DNA of 64,000 nucleotides from Pseudomonas grandcourensis (GTDB taxonomy: Bacteria > Pseudomonadota > Gammaproteobacteria > Pseudomonadales > Pseudomonadaceae). The notes beneath the pieces are model-generated. The model was given only the letters and a program-made list of their open reading frames with translations. It was not told the DNA's origin and searched no databases. Within the stretch, counting starts at the first letter, position 1, and each line of letters starts with the position of its first letter. Below, piece after piece: positions 15,908 to 25,282 of this stretch. The position numbers and the translations under genes are program-made. The stretch lies in assembly GCF_039909015.1 (NCBI RefSeq), contig NZ_CP150919.1:2580501-2644500 (forward strand), read 5' to 3'.

Positions 15908-16582
15908 TTACTTGAGGAATGCCTGGAAGTCGGTACCCATTTTGTCGATCGCCGCCTTGAAGTCCTTGGCGGTAATCTTCTGGCTTTCGTTTTCCAGGGC
16001 GGTGCCAAACACCTTGCGCACCACTTTGGCCACGGTCTGGTTGCTCTTCGCGTCGACGAACTCGGCTTCGATGAACAGGGTGGTGTCCTGGTCACGGTGA
16101 CCGGTGGCTGCCTGAGTCGCCCCGACTATGGCCGCGACGGGGACCACTTCATACCACTTCATGCCTTCGTTCTCGGCGTTCACCCCGGTAATCGCCGCAC
16201 GCATGATCAGGGGCCTGGAACCGGCCGGTGCGGACGAGGAGTTGGACACTACGCGGTACTTCTGACCCAGGGAGGCCTTGGCCTTGCTGGTCATGTAGTT
16301 CTGAATGTCGGTCAGGGTCTGCTGGTTCACACGCTCATCGGGTTTTGGCGCAGGGTAAAGTTCCAGTTTGTTGAACACCACGGTGTCATAGGCATTCGGG
16401 TTCCACGAAGGGCTGACCCAACGCATCGCGGTACCGCCGCTCGGTGTTTGGACTTCCTGCAGGTTGTTGTAGTTGGACAGGAAACCTGAGTATTGCTCCT
16501 TCTCAGTCACTTTCGAAGTGCAACCGCCTAGCAACAGACTGGCCAGCGCGGCGCCGACGAGCAGTTTTCGGGATAGATTCAT
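15908..16582 (-). CDS. DUF3313 lipoprotein
   Basis: 224 aa. MNLSRKLLVGAALASLLLGGC is a lipoprotein signal with lipobox LGGC (Cys21). The mature domain (MRWVSPSWNPNAYDTVVFNKLELYPAPKPDERVNQQT..., DTTLFIEAEFVDAKSNQTVAKVVRKVFG) matches the DUF3313 family of outer-membrane-associated lipoproteins of unknown function. AAGGAG lies 9 bases before the chosen ATG; the upstream in-frame extension has none. The FadL-type porin gene reads toward it on the same strand, 50 bp away. Confidence 0.85.
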   Translation of the reverse strand: MNLSRKLLVGAALASLLLGGCTSKVTEKEQYSGFLSNYNNLQEVQTPSGGTAMRWVSPSWNPNAYDTVVFNKLELYPAPKPDERVNQQTLTDIQNYMTSKAKASLGQKYRVVSNSSSAPAGSRPLIMRAAITGVNAENEGMKWYEVVPVAAIVGATQAATGHRDQDTTLFIEAEFVDAKSNQTVAKVVRKVFGTALENESQKITAKDFKAAIDKMGTDFQAFLK

Positions 16583-16632
16583 AGTGGTGTTTACTCCTTG
16601 GATGAAATCGTCGTTCTTTCGTTTACAAGACA

Positions 16633-17901
16633 TCAGAATCGCCAGGTCATGTTCCCGGTCAAGGCTTGAATCCAGGCATTGTCGAATTGACCGGATACTC
16701 GATCGCCCGATACGGATTTGGTCTGCTCAACCGGCATGTCGCCGAGCCAGACCATGGCCCAACTGACGTTGACATCGGTGTCCTTGTTCAGAGCATAGGT
16801 GGCTCCCGTGGCAATGCGCCAGGATTCGTTCATCGGCACGACCACGCTGCGGTTGCTGTCCGAGACGGCGCTGCTGTCGTAGGCCACGCCGAAGTTCCAC
16901 AACCACTGCTCGGTGGCCTGGTATTGCGCGCCAAGGGAGAGGTGCCAGGTGTCCTTGAAGCCGGCGTCGACCGTTTTCGATTGCGCTCCAAACGCGGTGG
17001 TGTCGACCTCTACGGCGATGTCGCCGAACTCCGACCAGTCCTGCCAGTTGGCCGAGGCCAGCAGCGCCCATTGCCGGTCCAGTTGCTGGAACAGGCTCAG
17101 GGTGACGGTTTGCGGCACCTTCATGTCCAGTTCGGTATTGGTGTTGTTCACGCGGTCCAGCAGCCGGCCATCGCCCTTCACGTCGAGCCGGTCCTCGAAG
17201 TCCAGGTCGACCTGGCTGGTGTAGGTCAGGCCGATGCGCGTGCCGGGTTGCGGGGCGTAGATCACGCCCACGTTGGCGCCATAGCCCCAGGTGTTGTCCC
17301 GGTACTTGTATTGGCCGTCAGCGCGATCAGTGAAGCCGAAAGGGGAGCGGTCGATGGCGGTGTCCGCCTTCAACATGCCGTACATGGCCTTGATGCCCAG
17401 GCCCACCGACCATTGCTCGTTGAAGCGATACGCCACACTCGGCACCAGCGACAAGCCGAGCAGGCTGGAGTTTTGTGCGAAGTAGCGGCCGGACCAGTCG
17501 TTGTCGTAATTGACTGCCAGGCCGAAGTCACCGTACTGGCCGAAACCGACGCTCCAGTGCTCGTCCAGTTCATGGCTGATGAAAAAGCTGCCACCGGGAA
17601 TAGGGTCGAGGGCATTGCCACTGCCGGTGCCCGGGGTGTTGGTGCCGGCGTCGCGGTCGAAGCTCAGGTCGCCGTACAGAACCTGCAGGCCGGCGGTGAT
17701 TTGCGTACCGGGCAGAAAGCTCATGCCTGCGGGGTTGCTGGCGATGGTCGAGGGGCCTTGGGCACGGGCGGCGGCACCGGCGTTGGCCAGGCCGGCGTTA
17801 TCGGTGCCGATTTCATAGAGCATGATGCCGCCGGCCCAAGCTTGCTGACAGCACAGGGCAAGCAGCGCAGAGGCGGGCAGGATGGCTGTTTTTGTCGGCA
17901 T
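16633..17901 (-). CDS. FadL/OmpP1-family outer-membrane channel
   Basis: 422 aa. The signal peptide ends at QQAWA-GG. The mature start GGIMLYEIGTDNAGLANAGAAARAQGPSTIASNPAGMSFLPGTQ carries the FadL signature (N-terminal plug and NPAGM). The rest alternates as beta strands and ends in TWRF with a C-terminal aromatic, as outer-membrane barrels do. FadL proteins move hydrophobic substrates inward. Gene order puts it directly after the arylsulfatase, so uptake of a sulfate ester or its hydrophobic product is plausible. GAGGGA lies 7 bases before the ATG. Confidence 0.88.
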   Translation of the reverse strand: MPTKTAILPASALLALCCQQAWAGGIMLYEIGTDNAGLANAGAAARAQGPSTIASNPAGMSFLPGTQITAGLQVLYGDLSFDRDAGTNTPGTGSGNALDPIPGGSFFISHELDEHWSVGFGQYGDFGLAVNYDNDWSGRYFAQNSSLLGLSLVPSVAYRFNEQWSVGLGIKAMYGMLKADTAIDRSPFGFTDRADGQYKYRDNTWGYGANVGVIYAPQPGTRIGLTYTSQVDLDFEDRLDVKGDGRLLDRVNNTNTELDMKVPQTVTLSLFQQLDRQWALLASANWQDWSEFGDIAVEVDTTAFGAQSKTVDAGFKDTWHLSLGAQYQATEQWLWNFGVAYDSSAVSDSNRSVVVPMNESWRIATGATYALNKDTDVNVSWAMVWLGDMPVEQTKSVSGDRVSGQFDNAWIQALTGNMTWRF

Positions 17902-17969
17902 TGAAATCCCTCGGCAATTGTCCATTTCGAATACGGGTGGACTGCACCAGCCACCCGTGGATTCGGCTG

Positions 17970-19583
17970 TTACTTGGCCATCTCTGCCCGAGCTGCGGCG
18001 ATCTTGGCTTTAACCGAGTCGAGGTTGAAACTCGCGCCTTTTTGCATCGGCGGGTACTCGATCGCTGTTTCCGCCAGTTTGGCCACCTGTTGCTGGACGA
18101 ACACGAAACGCCAGAACTGGAACTTGAACCAGTCAAAGTACTGTTGCGAACCCTGCGCGGCCTGATTTTCCGGCCAGCCCATGCGCTCGAACGGGTCGAG
18201 TCGAAGATTGGTCAGGATCGGCACGTCCACAGCAACTTTAGCCCCCATCCAGCCACCCGGTTGGTCAATGAAGCGATATTTGTAGTCGTCTATGCGCACG
18301 GCACCCAAGGAGCTCTCTCCAAAGTAGAAGATTTCATGCCGGTTCGACGGACCTTTTCCGGTGATCATTGGAGTTTGATCATAGCCGTCCAGATGAACTT
18401 TGTAGGTGGTGTCGCCCAATTGTTTGCCTTTGAGCAGTTCGGCGGTGATGTTCGGGTTGCCCGCGGCCGCGACCAGAGTCGGGAACCAGTCCATGCCGGA
18501 CATGATGCCGTTACCGATCTGGTTGGCCGGCACCTTGCCCGGCCAGCGAATGATCGCCGGCACCCGGAAGCCACCTTCCATGACCGTGCCTTTGCCCATG
18601 GCGAACGGGGTGGTGCCGCCATCGGGCCAGGTGAAGTTTTCCGCACCGTTGTCGGTGGTGAAAATCACGATGGTGTTGTCGTCCATGCCGTCTTTCTTCA
18701 GCTTCGCCAGGACATCGCCGACGATGTCATCGAGCTGCGCCATGCCGGCTTCCTGTTCCGACCAGCCATTCTGCGAGTTGCGCATGGTTTCGTACTTGTC
18801 GGACAGGTGCGTGACGATGTGCATGCGGGTCGGGTTGAGCCAGACGAAGAACGGTTTGCTGTCCTGCTTGGCCTTGTCGATGAACGAGAAGGCCTTGTCG
18901 CGAATTTCCTCGTCGACGGTTTTCATCCTTTCCGGATAGAGCGTGCCGGCGTCTTCGATTTTCTGCTTGCCCACCTTGCCCCAGCGCGGCATCACGGTCG
19001 TGTCATCGGTGGTTGAGGCCCAGCTGTGGACCATGTTGCGCGGGCCGACACTGTCCAGCAGCTCCTTCGGATAATTGGGGTGCGCCGGGTCTTCCATGGC
19101 GTCGAGGTGATAGAGGTAGCCGAAGAATTCGTCGAAACCGTGGACGGTGGGCAGGAACTGGTTCAGGTCGCCCAGGTGGTTCTTGCCGAACTGGCCGGTG
19201 GCATAACCCATGGCCTTGAGTGCGGTCGCGATGGTGACGGCTTCGGCGGGAATCCCCACGGGCGAGCCGGCCTGGCCCACGGTGGTCATGCCCGTACGAA
19301 TCGGCAGTTCGCCGGTGATGAAATTGGCGCGTCCAGCGGTGCAACTGGCTTCGGCGTAGTAATCGGTGAAACGCATGCCTTCATTCGCCAGTTGGTCGAG
19401 GTTGGGGGTTCTGCCGGCCATCATGCCCTGGTTGTAGACGCCGATATTCGACCAGCCGATATCGTCGCCCATGATCACCAGGATGTTGGGGGCTTTGTCG
19501 GCGGCCAGGGTCTGACCGGGAAACGCCATTGCAGACAGCAACAGGGGGACTGCAAACATCGAGGATAAAGTTGTCCGGTTCAT
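17970..19583 (-). CDS. Periplasmic arylsulfatase
   Basis: 537 aa. The signal peptide ends near residue 28 (TLAA-DK). The sulfatase active-site cysteine is Cys81 in CTAGR, the C-x-(P/A)-x-R motif oxidised to formylglycine in type I sulfatases. Metal-binding Asp40/Asp41 (MGDDIGW) and the late TTDNGAE motif are present. It hydrolyses sulfate esters, releasing sulfate or an alcohol. Same strand and 68 bp from the FadL-type channel, suggesting a functional pair. No formylglycine-generating enzyme gene is visible in the window. Confidence 0.92.
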   Translation of the reverse strand: MNRTTLSSMFAVPLLLSAMAFPGQTLAADKAPNILVIMGDDIGWSNIGVYNQGMMAGRTPNLDQLANEGMRFTDYYAEASCTAGRANFITGELPIRTGMTTVGQAGSPVGIPAEAVTIATALKAMGYATGQFGKNHLGDLNQFLPTVHGFDEFFGYLYHLDAMEDPAHPNYPKELLDSVGPRNMVHSWASTTDDTTVMPRWGKVGKQKIEDAGTLYPERMKTVDEEIRDKAFSFIDKAKQDSKPFFVWLNPTRMHIVTHLSDKYETMRNSQNGWSEQEAGMAQLDDIVGDVLAKLKKDGMDDNTIVIFTTDNGAENFTWPDGGTTPFAMGKGTVMEGGFRVPAIIRWPGKVPANQIGNGIMSGMDWFPTLVAAAGNPNITAELLKGKQLGDTTYKVHLDGYDQTPMITGKGPSNRHEIFYFGESSLGAVRIDDYKYRFIDQPGGWMGAKVAVDVPILTNLRLDPFERMGWPENQAAQGSQQYFDWFKFQFWRFVFVQQQVAKLAETAIEYPPMQKGASFNLDSVKAKIAAARAEMAK

Positions 19584-19800
19584 ATCGAGCTCCTGCGTAC
19601 TAGCGTGAGTACATCCAGACGAGCCCCCAACCGTCGTTGAAATGCGTTACCCCCCCGCGAAGAGCGTAGGTTTTAATTGCGAAATATCCAGTAATGAATA
19701 GTCGGAAAGTTAGTGTTTCAGGCACTTTTCTGCGAAATGGCTTTCCGGCAAAGCAGCCGCTCAAGTCGGGCGACGAGCGATACCCGCCGCCCTCCCTTTG
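19584..19800. other. Intergenic region upstream of the arylsulfatase gene
   Basis: 217 bp with the sulfatase ribosome site next to its start (CAGGAGCTCGATATG read on the minus strand). No gene or repeat is evident. Confidence 0.4.
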
Positions 19801-20082
19801 TCATTTCCGGTCGGCAGTGGCGGCCAGCAATGGCGCGATTTGCTCATCGGTCAATGCGGCGTGCACGTCCATGCTCATCAGGTCGTTCCACTCCAGCACC
19901 CATTTCTGAATCGGCACAAAATCACTCGCCTCGGCAATGCCGAAACCGGCCGAGCTCCCTACCGCGTGCCAGCGCCCGTGCATGGTGACGCCTGCGGGCG
20001 GTGCGCCACCGGTCTTGAGAAAACGCGCGATTGCGGCATCACGGTTGTCCGGGCTGATTGTCCAGCTGACGATGAATAACAT
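19801..20082 (-). CDS. DUF3303 family protein
   Basis: 93 aa. MLFIVSWTISPDNRDAAIARFLKTGGAPPAGVTMHGRWHAVGSSAGFGIAEASDFVPIQKWVLEWNDLMSMDVHAALTDEQ is a single ferredoxin-like dimeric alpha-beta barrel domain (DUF3303). The start was chosen because AGGAGG sits 6 bases upstream. No catalytic residues recognised. It is a single gene on the minus strand with nothing functionally linked beside it. Confidence 0.85.
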   Translation of the reverse strand: MLFIVSWTISPDNRDAAIARFLKTGGAPPAGVTMHGRWHAVGSSAGFGIAEASDFVPIQKWVLEWNDLMSMDVHAALTDEQIAPLLAATADRK

Positions 20083-20285
20083 CGGCCACCTCCTGTTGCA
20101 CATCGGCACCTGTTGTCTGCGCGTACCTGGCTGGCGCCGGGGCCGTGGCCACGCTTGGGTTTCCAGTTTCGTCCTGGCTGGCTTGCGGAATAATCTCCCA
20201 AGGAAGGCATAGCAGTGCCCCGCGATTCATGTATGACCGCCGATCCTGTTCCGGTGCATTTTCGAGGGGGTAACAGACGCCTGTT

Positions 20286-20825
20286 TCACCAGCGCAACAT
20301 AGGCAGCGGGCGCAACGGCGAGCGGATGAGCTGCCGGGCTGAAAGCTTCATCAGCATCGAGTGAAAACCGTGATCGGGAAAGGTCGCCTGCACGGTTTTG
20401 ATGAGGGTTCGCGGCAAGCCGAAACGCACCAGGCCCAGGGACACATCCAGCAGATCGGCCTGGCGAAAGGGTTCGACGCTGTCGGCGTAGGCGCCGCGAT
20501 ACCGGCGCAACTTGTGATGCTCAAGTATCAACGCGCTGACTTCATCCATCAGTTCCGGCCGTTGCTGGTTGTCGAGGTACTCGGTGGCCAGGGCAATGGA
20601 CGGGGGCAGGTAGTCGAGGGTGTCATCGGTCCAGATGCCCAGGTCATGAAACGCCGCCGCGATCTGTACGGCGTCCGTGGGCAGGCCTTCGGCACCGCGC
20701 AGGGCACCATGAAAATTCAGCACCCGGTAAATGTGGTTGCGGTAGCCCTGCAGGTCGGCCCCGATGGCCAGGGCGAACGAGGTGAGAATCTCGTCGGTGA
20801 GAGGGAATTCGAGAAGAGGTTTCAT
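20286..20825 (-). CDS. HD-domain protein
   Basis: 179 aa. HD phosphohydrolase-type helices with H..HD spacing: NHIYRVLNF, then AAFHDLGIWTDDT, then LILEHHKLRRY. These His/Asp residues would coordinate a metal and cleave phosphoesters. The substrate is unknown; it is shorter than nucleotide-hydrolysing HD enzymes with extra domains. The ATG overlaps the stop of the upstream 133-aa gene by one base, so they form an operon. Confidence 0.82.
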   Translation of the reverse strand: MKPLLEFPLTDEILTSFALAIGADLQGYRNHIYRVLNFHGALRGAEGLPTDAVQIAAAFHDLGIWTDDTLDYLPPSIALATEYLDNQQRPELMDEVSALILEHHKLRRYRGAYADSVEPFRQADLLDVSLGLVRFGLPRTLIKTVQATFPDHGFHSMLMKLSARQLIRSPLRPLPMLRW

Positions 20826-21226
20826 CAGGCGTCACGCAACAGGTCGTTGGCATTGAGCAGGTCGTAGGCGATCTCCGGGCGCTTTTCCATGGCTCGGCGG
20901 ATGGCGGCGGGGATGCTGGCGCGGGTCTTGCGGCACAGCCCCGGCAGTTCGCCAACCTGGATGCCGATGCCGCGCATGGTGCGCACTTCGTTGAAACCGG
21001 GGGCGATGTCCACGCGGATGCCCAACTGTTCGAGCATGCGCCGTTGCAGGTGCTCCAGATCGCTCAGGCTCTGCAGGTTCTCCAGACGTTCGATCAGGCG
21101 TTTTTCTTCGTTGCGGGTCAGGAACAGAATGCGCAGGTCCGCCCCTGGTGTTTCCAGCAACGGGTCACGCCCGCAGTCGCAGGCGCCGGGCGGGCAGGGT
21201 GAGCGGATCGCAGCGGTGGTGGTCAT
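20825..21226 (-). CDS. Hypothetical protein co-transcribed with HD protein
   Basis: 133 aa from the ATG at 21226 (a TTG 9 bases upstream is an alternative; neither has a strong ribosome site). The N-terminus is cysteine-rich (CPPGACDCGRDPLLE), followed by predicted helices with many Arg/Glu (TRNEEKRLIERLENLQSLSDLEHLQRRMLEQLG), perhaps a short coiled coil. No recognised domain. The three closely spaced cysteines could bind metal. Tight coupling with the HD gene suggests a joint function. Confidence 0.7.
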   Translation of the reverse strand: MTTTAAIRSPCPPGACDCGRDPLLETPGADLRILFLTRNEEKRLIERLENLQSLSDLEHLQRRMLEQLGIRVDIAPGFNEVRTMRGIGIQVGELPGLCRKTRASIPAAIRRAMEKRPEIAYDLLNANDLLRDA

Positions 21227-21293
21227 GGGGATCAATCATAGAGCGCTGTGATTGAGTTTGCCCATAGGGATTTTTGGGGGGATGCAAAGCAAT

Positions 21294-21382
21294 GTGGGAG
21301 CGAGCTTGCTCGCGATGGCGTCGTGTCAGGCAACAGTGATGTTGACTGCAAAAACGCTATCGCGAGCAAGCTCGCTCCCACA
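21294..21382. repeat. REP element pair
   Basis: Full left core GTGGGAGCGAGCTTGCTCGCGATGG and full right core CTATCGCGAGCAAGCTCGCTCCCACAGG around 40 bp of spacer. Confidence 0.9.
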
Positions 21383-21406
21383 GGTGTTGCGGTGAATCGG
21401 TTGGAC

Positions 21407-23692
21407 CTATTTCAGTACCAGCATCCGATAAACGCCGTCTTCGACTTCGATCCCGTGGGTGTCATGGGTGAAGCCGGGGAAGGATTTGTCGAAGGCTTCC
21501 AGTGCCTTGAGATACGCCAGCAACGGACCGTCCGCTGGGCCCGCGTTCTCACCTGGCATGAGCAACGGGATGCCTGGCGGATACGGCACGATACCGGTCG
21601 CGGCAAGACGCCCGGCGGCTTCGTTGAGCGTCACCAGCTCGATGTCGTTGCGCACCAGTTTTTCGTAGGCCTCCACCGGGCTGAACTCGGCTTTTGGCAG
21701 GGTGCCGAAGGCCTGGGACATGTTGGCGGTGGTCTTGTGTTTCTTCATGGCGGCGAAGATTTCGTCGGCCAGATCCTTCAGGCCCATGCCGGCATAGCGA
21801 TGCTGGTTGGCGTTGTACAGGTCGGGCAGGCACAGCTCGAGCTCGGCGTTGTCGTCGTAGTCACGCTTGAAGTCGAGCAGGGCGTTGAGCAGCGTGCCCC
21901 ACTTGCCTTTGGTGATGCCGATGGAGAACAGGAACAGGATGGTGAAGTCGGTGGTTTTCTCGACCACGATACCCTGGCGGCCCAGGTACGCTGTGACCAC
22001 GCAAGCGGGGATACCGGAGGCGAGCAGGCTGCCGTCGTCGCCCATGCCCGGGCTGAGCACCGAGACCTTGATCGGGTCGAGCATGCAGTAACCGTCTTCG
22101 ATGTCGCCGAAGCCGTGCCACACCGCGTTCGGGTGCAGGACCCAGCAGTTCGGGTCGGTTTTCAGTGTGGCCGGGTCGACTTCATGGAACGGCACGGTCG
22201 CTGCGCCAACCTGTACGGTCGGCGGCTGCCAGCAGGTGAAGAACCAGTCGTTCTTGCCCAGCATCTCGTTGTGCATGCGCGAGAGAACCTGGCGGAAGCT
22301 GATGGCTTCTTCGATCGACTCGCTGGTGAGGATCTGCCCGCTCGGTGCTTCCATCATCGCCGAGCTGACGTCGCAGGACGCCATGATCGCGTAGTTCGGC
22401 GAGGTCGAGGCGTGCATCATGTACGACTCGTTGAAGCGCGCATGTTCGATCGGGTTACGCCCGTCACGCACGTGGATCATCGAGGCCTGGGACAGGGCAG
22501 CCAGCAACTTGTGGGTCGACTGGGTGGCGAACACGGTCGGCTTGGACTTGTCGTGATCGGCCGGGTTGCCGTGCATGGCATGGCGTCCGCTGTACAGCGG
22601 GTTGAAGCGCGCATAACCGTACCAGGCTTCGTCGAAGTGCAGACGGTCCACGCTTTCGCCCAGCAGCTCTTCGACGCGGGTGACGTTGTAGGTCAGGCCG
22701 TCGTAGGTGGAGTTGGTGACAATCGCGTGCACCGGCGTCGGATCGATGCCTGCCTTGACCAGCGGGTTGTCGGCGATGGCGGCTTTCACGCCTTCGGCGC
22801 TCAGGGTCTGCGGCAGGATCGGGCCGATGATGCCGTAGCGGTTGCGGGTCGGCACCAGGTAGGTCGGAATCGCCCCGGACAGGGTCATCGCGTGCTCGGC
22901 GGACTTGTGGCAATTGCGGTCGCACAGGGCGATCTGGTTGCGCGTGACGCTGGCCATCAGGATGACGCGGTTGGACATCGACGAGCCGTTGGTCACGTAG
23001 TACGTGCGGTGGGCGCCGAAGACCTTGGCGGCATAGCGTTCGCCCTGGCCGATAGGGCCGCTGTGATCGAGCAGCGAACCGAGTTCGCCCACCGAGATCG
23101 ACAGGTCGGAACGCAGCAGGTTCTCGCCGAAGAACTCGTAGAAGGCCCGGCCTGCGGTGCTCTTCAGGAACGCGGTGCCGCCGGCATGGCCTGGGGTGTG
23201 CCAGGAGTATTCATAATTGCGGGCGAACTTAACCAGGGCGCCGAACATCGGCGGCAGGGCGGCCTGGCGATAGCGCTCGATGGCCGCCAGGATGCGCCCG
23301 CTGAGGAAACGGGAGGTGTCCTCGGGCAGCCAGATGAAGTCGTCGGCGTGTTGCATGACCAGTAATGGAATGGTCGACGCGGTGGTACGGTCGCTGATCA
23401 GGAACACCGGCACCCGGGTGTTGCGCTCGCGCAGCTTGACCAGCAGTTTGGTGCAGTCGGCGTGGCCTTCGCTGGTGTCCATTTCCCAGCGGATGAGCAC
23501 GCATTGAATGGCAGGGTCCGAGCGCAGGATCGAGGCGGCATCGGTGAGGCTTTCCGAGGCCAGTACGCTGACGCCACGTCCCTCTACGTCGTGGACCAGT
23601 TGATCCAGGGCGCGGCCAAACACCGTTCGCTTGTCCGGCGGGCTGCTGACCAGTAGCGCCAACATGCCCAGCGAGTGTTTATATTCCGTCAT
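21407..23692 (-). CDS. ldcA: Lysine (Orn/Lys/Arg-family) decarboxylase
   Basis: 761 aa, fold-type I PLP decarboxylase with the three parts of the family: an N-terminal CheY-like wing domain (1-150), a large PLP domain, and a C-terminal domain. The PLP lysine is Lys395 in TQSTHKLLAAL; HTPGHAGGTAF and SDLSISVGELGSLLDHSGP are also typical. The length agrees with Pseudomonas LdcA (about 750 aa), which makes cadaverine from lysine; arginine or ornithine cannot be excluded from sequence alone. It overlaps the antiporter gene by 4 bases, the ldcAB order known in P. aeruginosa, where arginine induces it through ArgR. Confidence 0.85.
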   Translation of the reverse strand: MTEYKHSLGMLALLVSSPPDKRTVFGRALDQLVHDVEGRGVSVLASESLTDAASILRSDPAIQCVLIRWEMDTSEGHADCTKLLVKLRERNTRVPVFLISDRTTASTIPLLVMQHADDFIWLPEDTSRFLSGRILAAIERYRQAALPPMFGALVKFARNYEYSWHTPGHAGGTAFLKSTAGRAFYEFFGENLLRSDLSISVGELGSLLDHSGPIGQGERYAAKVFGAHRTYYVTNGSSMSNRVILMASVTRNQIALCDRNCHKSAEHAMTLSGAIPTYLVPTRNRYGIIGPILPQTLSAEGVKAAIADNPLVKAGIDPTPVHAIVTNSTYDGLTYNVTRVEELLGESVDRLHFDEAWYGYARFNPLYSGRHAMHGNPADHDKSKPTVFATQSTHKLLAALSQASMIHVRDGRNPIEHARFNESYMMHASTSPNYAIMASCDVSSAMMEAPSGQILTSESIEEAISFRQVLSRMHNEMLGKNDWFFTCWQPPTVQVGAATVPFHEVDPATLKTDPNCWVLHPNAVWHGFGDIEDGYCMLDPIKVSVLSPGMGDDGSLLASGIPACVVTAYLGRQGIVVEKTTDFTILFLFSIGITKGKWGTLLNALLDFKRDYDDNAELELCLPDLYNANQHRYAGMGLKDLADEIFAAMKKHKTTANMSQAFGTLPKAEFSPVEAYEKLVRNDIELVTLNEAAGRLAATGIVPYPPGIPLLMPGENAGPADGPLLAYLKALEAFDKSFPGFTHDTHGIEVEDGVYRMLVLK

Positions 23693-25098
23693 GCTTGAAC
23701 CTCCAGAGTGGCTTTATTCAGATTGTTCACCGGCACTGGATCTGCAGTGAGGTGCTGCGCGCTGACGGTTTGCGTCGGTACGCTGTTGTTGAGTGCTTCG
23801 AGGCGGATCAGGCGGTTGTTGACGAAGCCGAACAGGGTGTAACCAACGATTGTGGCCACGCCGCCCAGCATCAGGGCCTGCTCACCGGAGCTGTAGAGCG
23901 CCAGGTAACTGTAGGCCGCTGCGATCAACGCAATGACGTTGGTCGCCAGTGCCTTGCCTTCCGGCACGTTGGAGACTTTCTGCATGGTCATCAGCGCGGC
24001 CATGGACAGGATGTACGGCACCAGGTTGGTCACCACCGCGAGGTTGACCAGGGTGTCGAACTGCTTGCTCAAGTCGGGACTGATGGTGAGCAGGGCCAGC
24101 GCGGTCTGTGCCGCCAGCAGCACCAGCATGCCGACAATCGGCGTTCCCGCTTTGTTGCCCTTGGCGAAGATCGACAGGAAGTAGCCGGTGTCGGCCGAGC
24201 TTTTGTACACCTGGGCGATGGTGAACTGCCAACCCAGCAGCGAACCGATGCAGGCGAGCACCATGGCCGCCATCACGATGTCGCCGACCATCGGGGTGAA
24301 CATCTTGGCGAACACCAGGCCGAACGGCGCGGTGGACGCGACCAGTTCTTCGTTGCCGACGATGCCGAAGATGACGTTGGTGGAGACAATGTAGATCACC
24401 GCCGCACCCAGGGTGCCGCCCAGCACGGCAATCGGTACGTTGCGCTCAGGGTTTTCCACTGCGTCGGTGTTGGCGCACGCCGATTCCAGACCAAGGAAGG
24501 CCCACAGGGTGATCGCCACCGAGGCGCCTGCCGCTTCGAACCAGCCCTTGTCGTGGGGGTTCCAGCCAGCGGCGTAAACGCTGCTGTCGAACCAGAACCA
24601 GCCCACCGTGGACACCAGCACCACCGGTGCAATTACACCCCAGACGGTGATCGCGCCGATCCGGCCGGTAATGCTGGCACCGCCAAAGTTGGCGAAGGTG
24701 GTGATCCACAGCAGCGCAATAGTCGCCAGGCCTACTTGCAGTGAATCGAGTTTTATCCCGAACAACACCTGAATATAGCCGACCGCGGTAATACTGATTG
24801 CCACGTTGGCAATCAACAGTGAGAGGCCGTAGGTGTAGTTGGTGATGTAGTTACCTGCTTTACCGAAGGTGTACTCGGCATAACCGCCCATGCCGCCGGT
24901 CTTGCGGCTGAGCATCCCGCATCGCGCAAAGGCGTAGGCCAGAGCGAGGGAACCGGTGGCCGTTATCAGCCAGGAGAGAATCGAAATTGCACCGACTTCC
25001 GCTAATTTCGTCGGTAGTAGCACAATGCCTGAGCCCAACATGTTGACGGCGGTCAACATTGTCAGTTGCCCCACACTCATTTTTTTTGCGACTGACAT
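23689..25098 (-). CDS. ldcB: Amino acid/polyamine antiporter (lysine/cadaverine type)
   Basis: 469 aa, APC superfamily with about 12 membrane helices. The start KKMSVGQLTMLTAVNMLGSGIVLLPTKLAEVG contains the GSGI substrate-site motif of helix 1, and AITLWAFLGLESACANTDAVENPERNVP is the helix 6 region. This is the CadB/PotE branch, exchanging an amino acid for its decarboxylated product. It is the first gene of the two-gene operon with the decarboxylase. Together they would consume protons and supply cadaverine. The 184-bp upstream gap shows no clear ArgR box to my eye. Confidence 0.82.
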   Translation of the reverse strand: MSVAKKMSVGQLTMLTAVNMLGSGIVLLPTKLAEVGAISILSWLITATGSLALAYAFARCGMLSRKTGGMGGYAEYTFGKAGNYITNYTYGLSLLIANVAISITAVGYIQVLFGIKLDSLQVGLATIALLWITTFANFGGASITGRIGAITVWGVIAPVVLVSTVGWFWFDSSVYAAGWNPHDKGWFEAAGASVAITLWAFLGLESACANTDAVENPERNVPIAVLGGTLGAAVIYIVSTNVIFGIVGNEELVASTAPFGLVFAKMFTPMVGDIVMAAMVLACIGSLLGWQFTIAQVYKSSADTGYFLSIFAKGNKAGTPIVGMLVLLAAQTALALLTISPDLSKQFDTLVNLAVVTNLVPYILSMAALMTMQKVSNVPEGKALATNVIALIAAAYSYLALYSSGEQALMLGGVATIVGYTLFGFVNNRLIRLEALNNSVPTQTVSAQHLTADPVPVNNLNKATLEVQA

Positions 25099-25282
25099 TC
25101 CGTTGCCTCACTTAGTTGGCGATTGAGAACCTTAGCTATAGCAAAGGTTTGAAATCTCGCAAGAAATCGACGACCGCCCATCCCGCTTTTTCATTTATTT
25201 GAAGAAAAGGCAGGATGCTGGCCCCCAAGTTTCAAAGTTCTCTGCAAAATTACTTCGTTTTCAAATGGTTAGATAGGTCGAA

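Noticed and set aside
21248..23365. Open frame of about 705 codons on the plus strand opposite the lysine decarboxylase gene
   Set aside because: Composition is rich in Gly, Val, His, Arg and Gln with no domain; it is the antisense of a clear high-GC gene.
25099..25282. ArgR box ahead of ldcB
   Set aside because: Expected from P. aeruginosa ldcAB, but no convincing TGTCGC-type repeat was found by eye.
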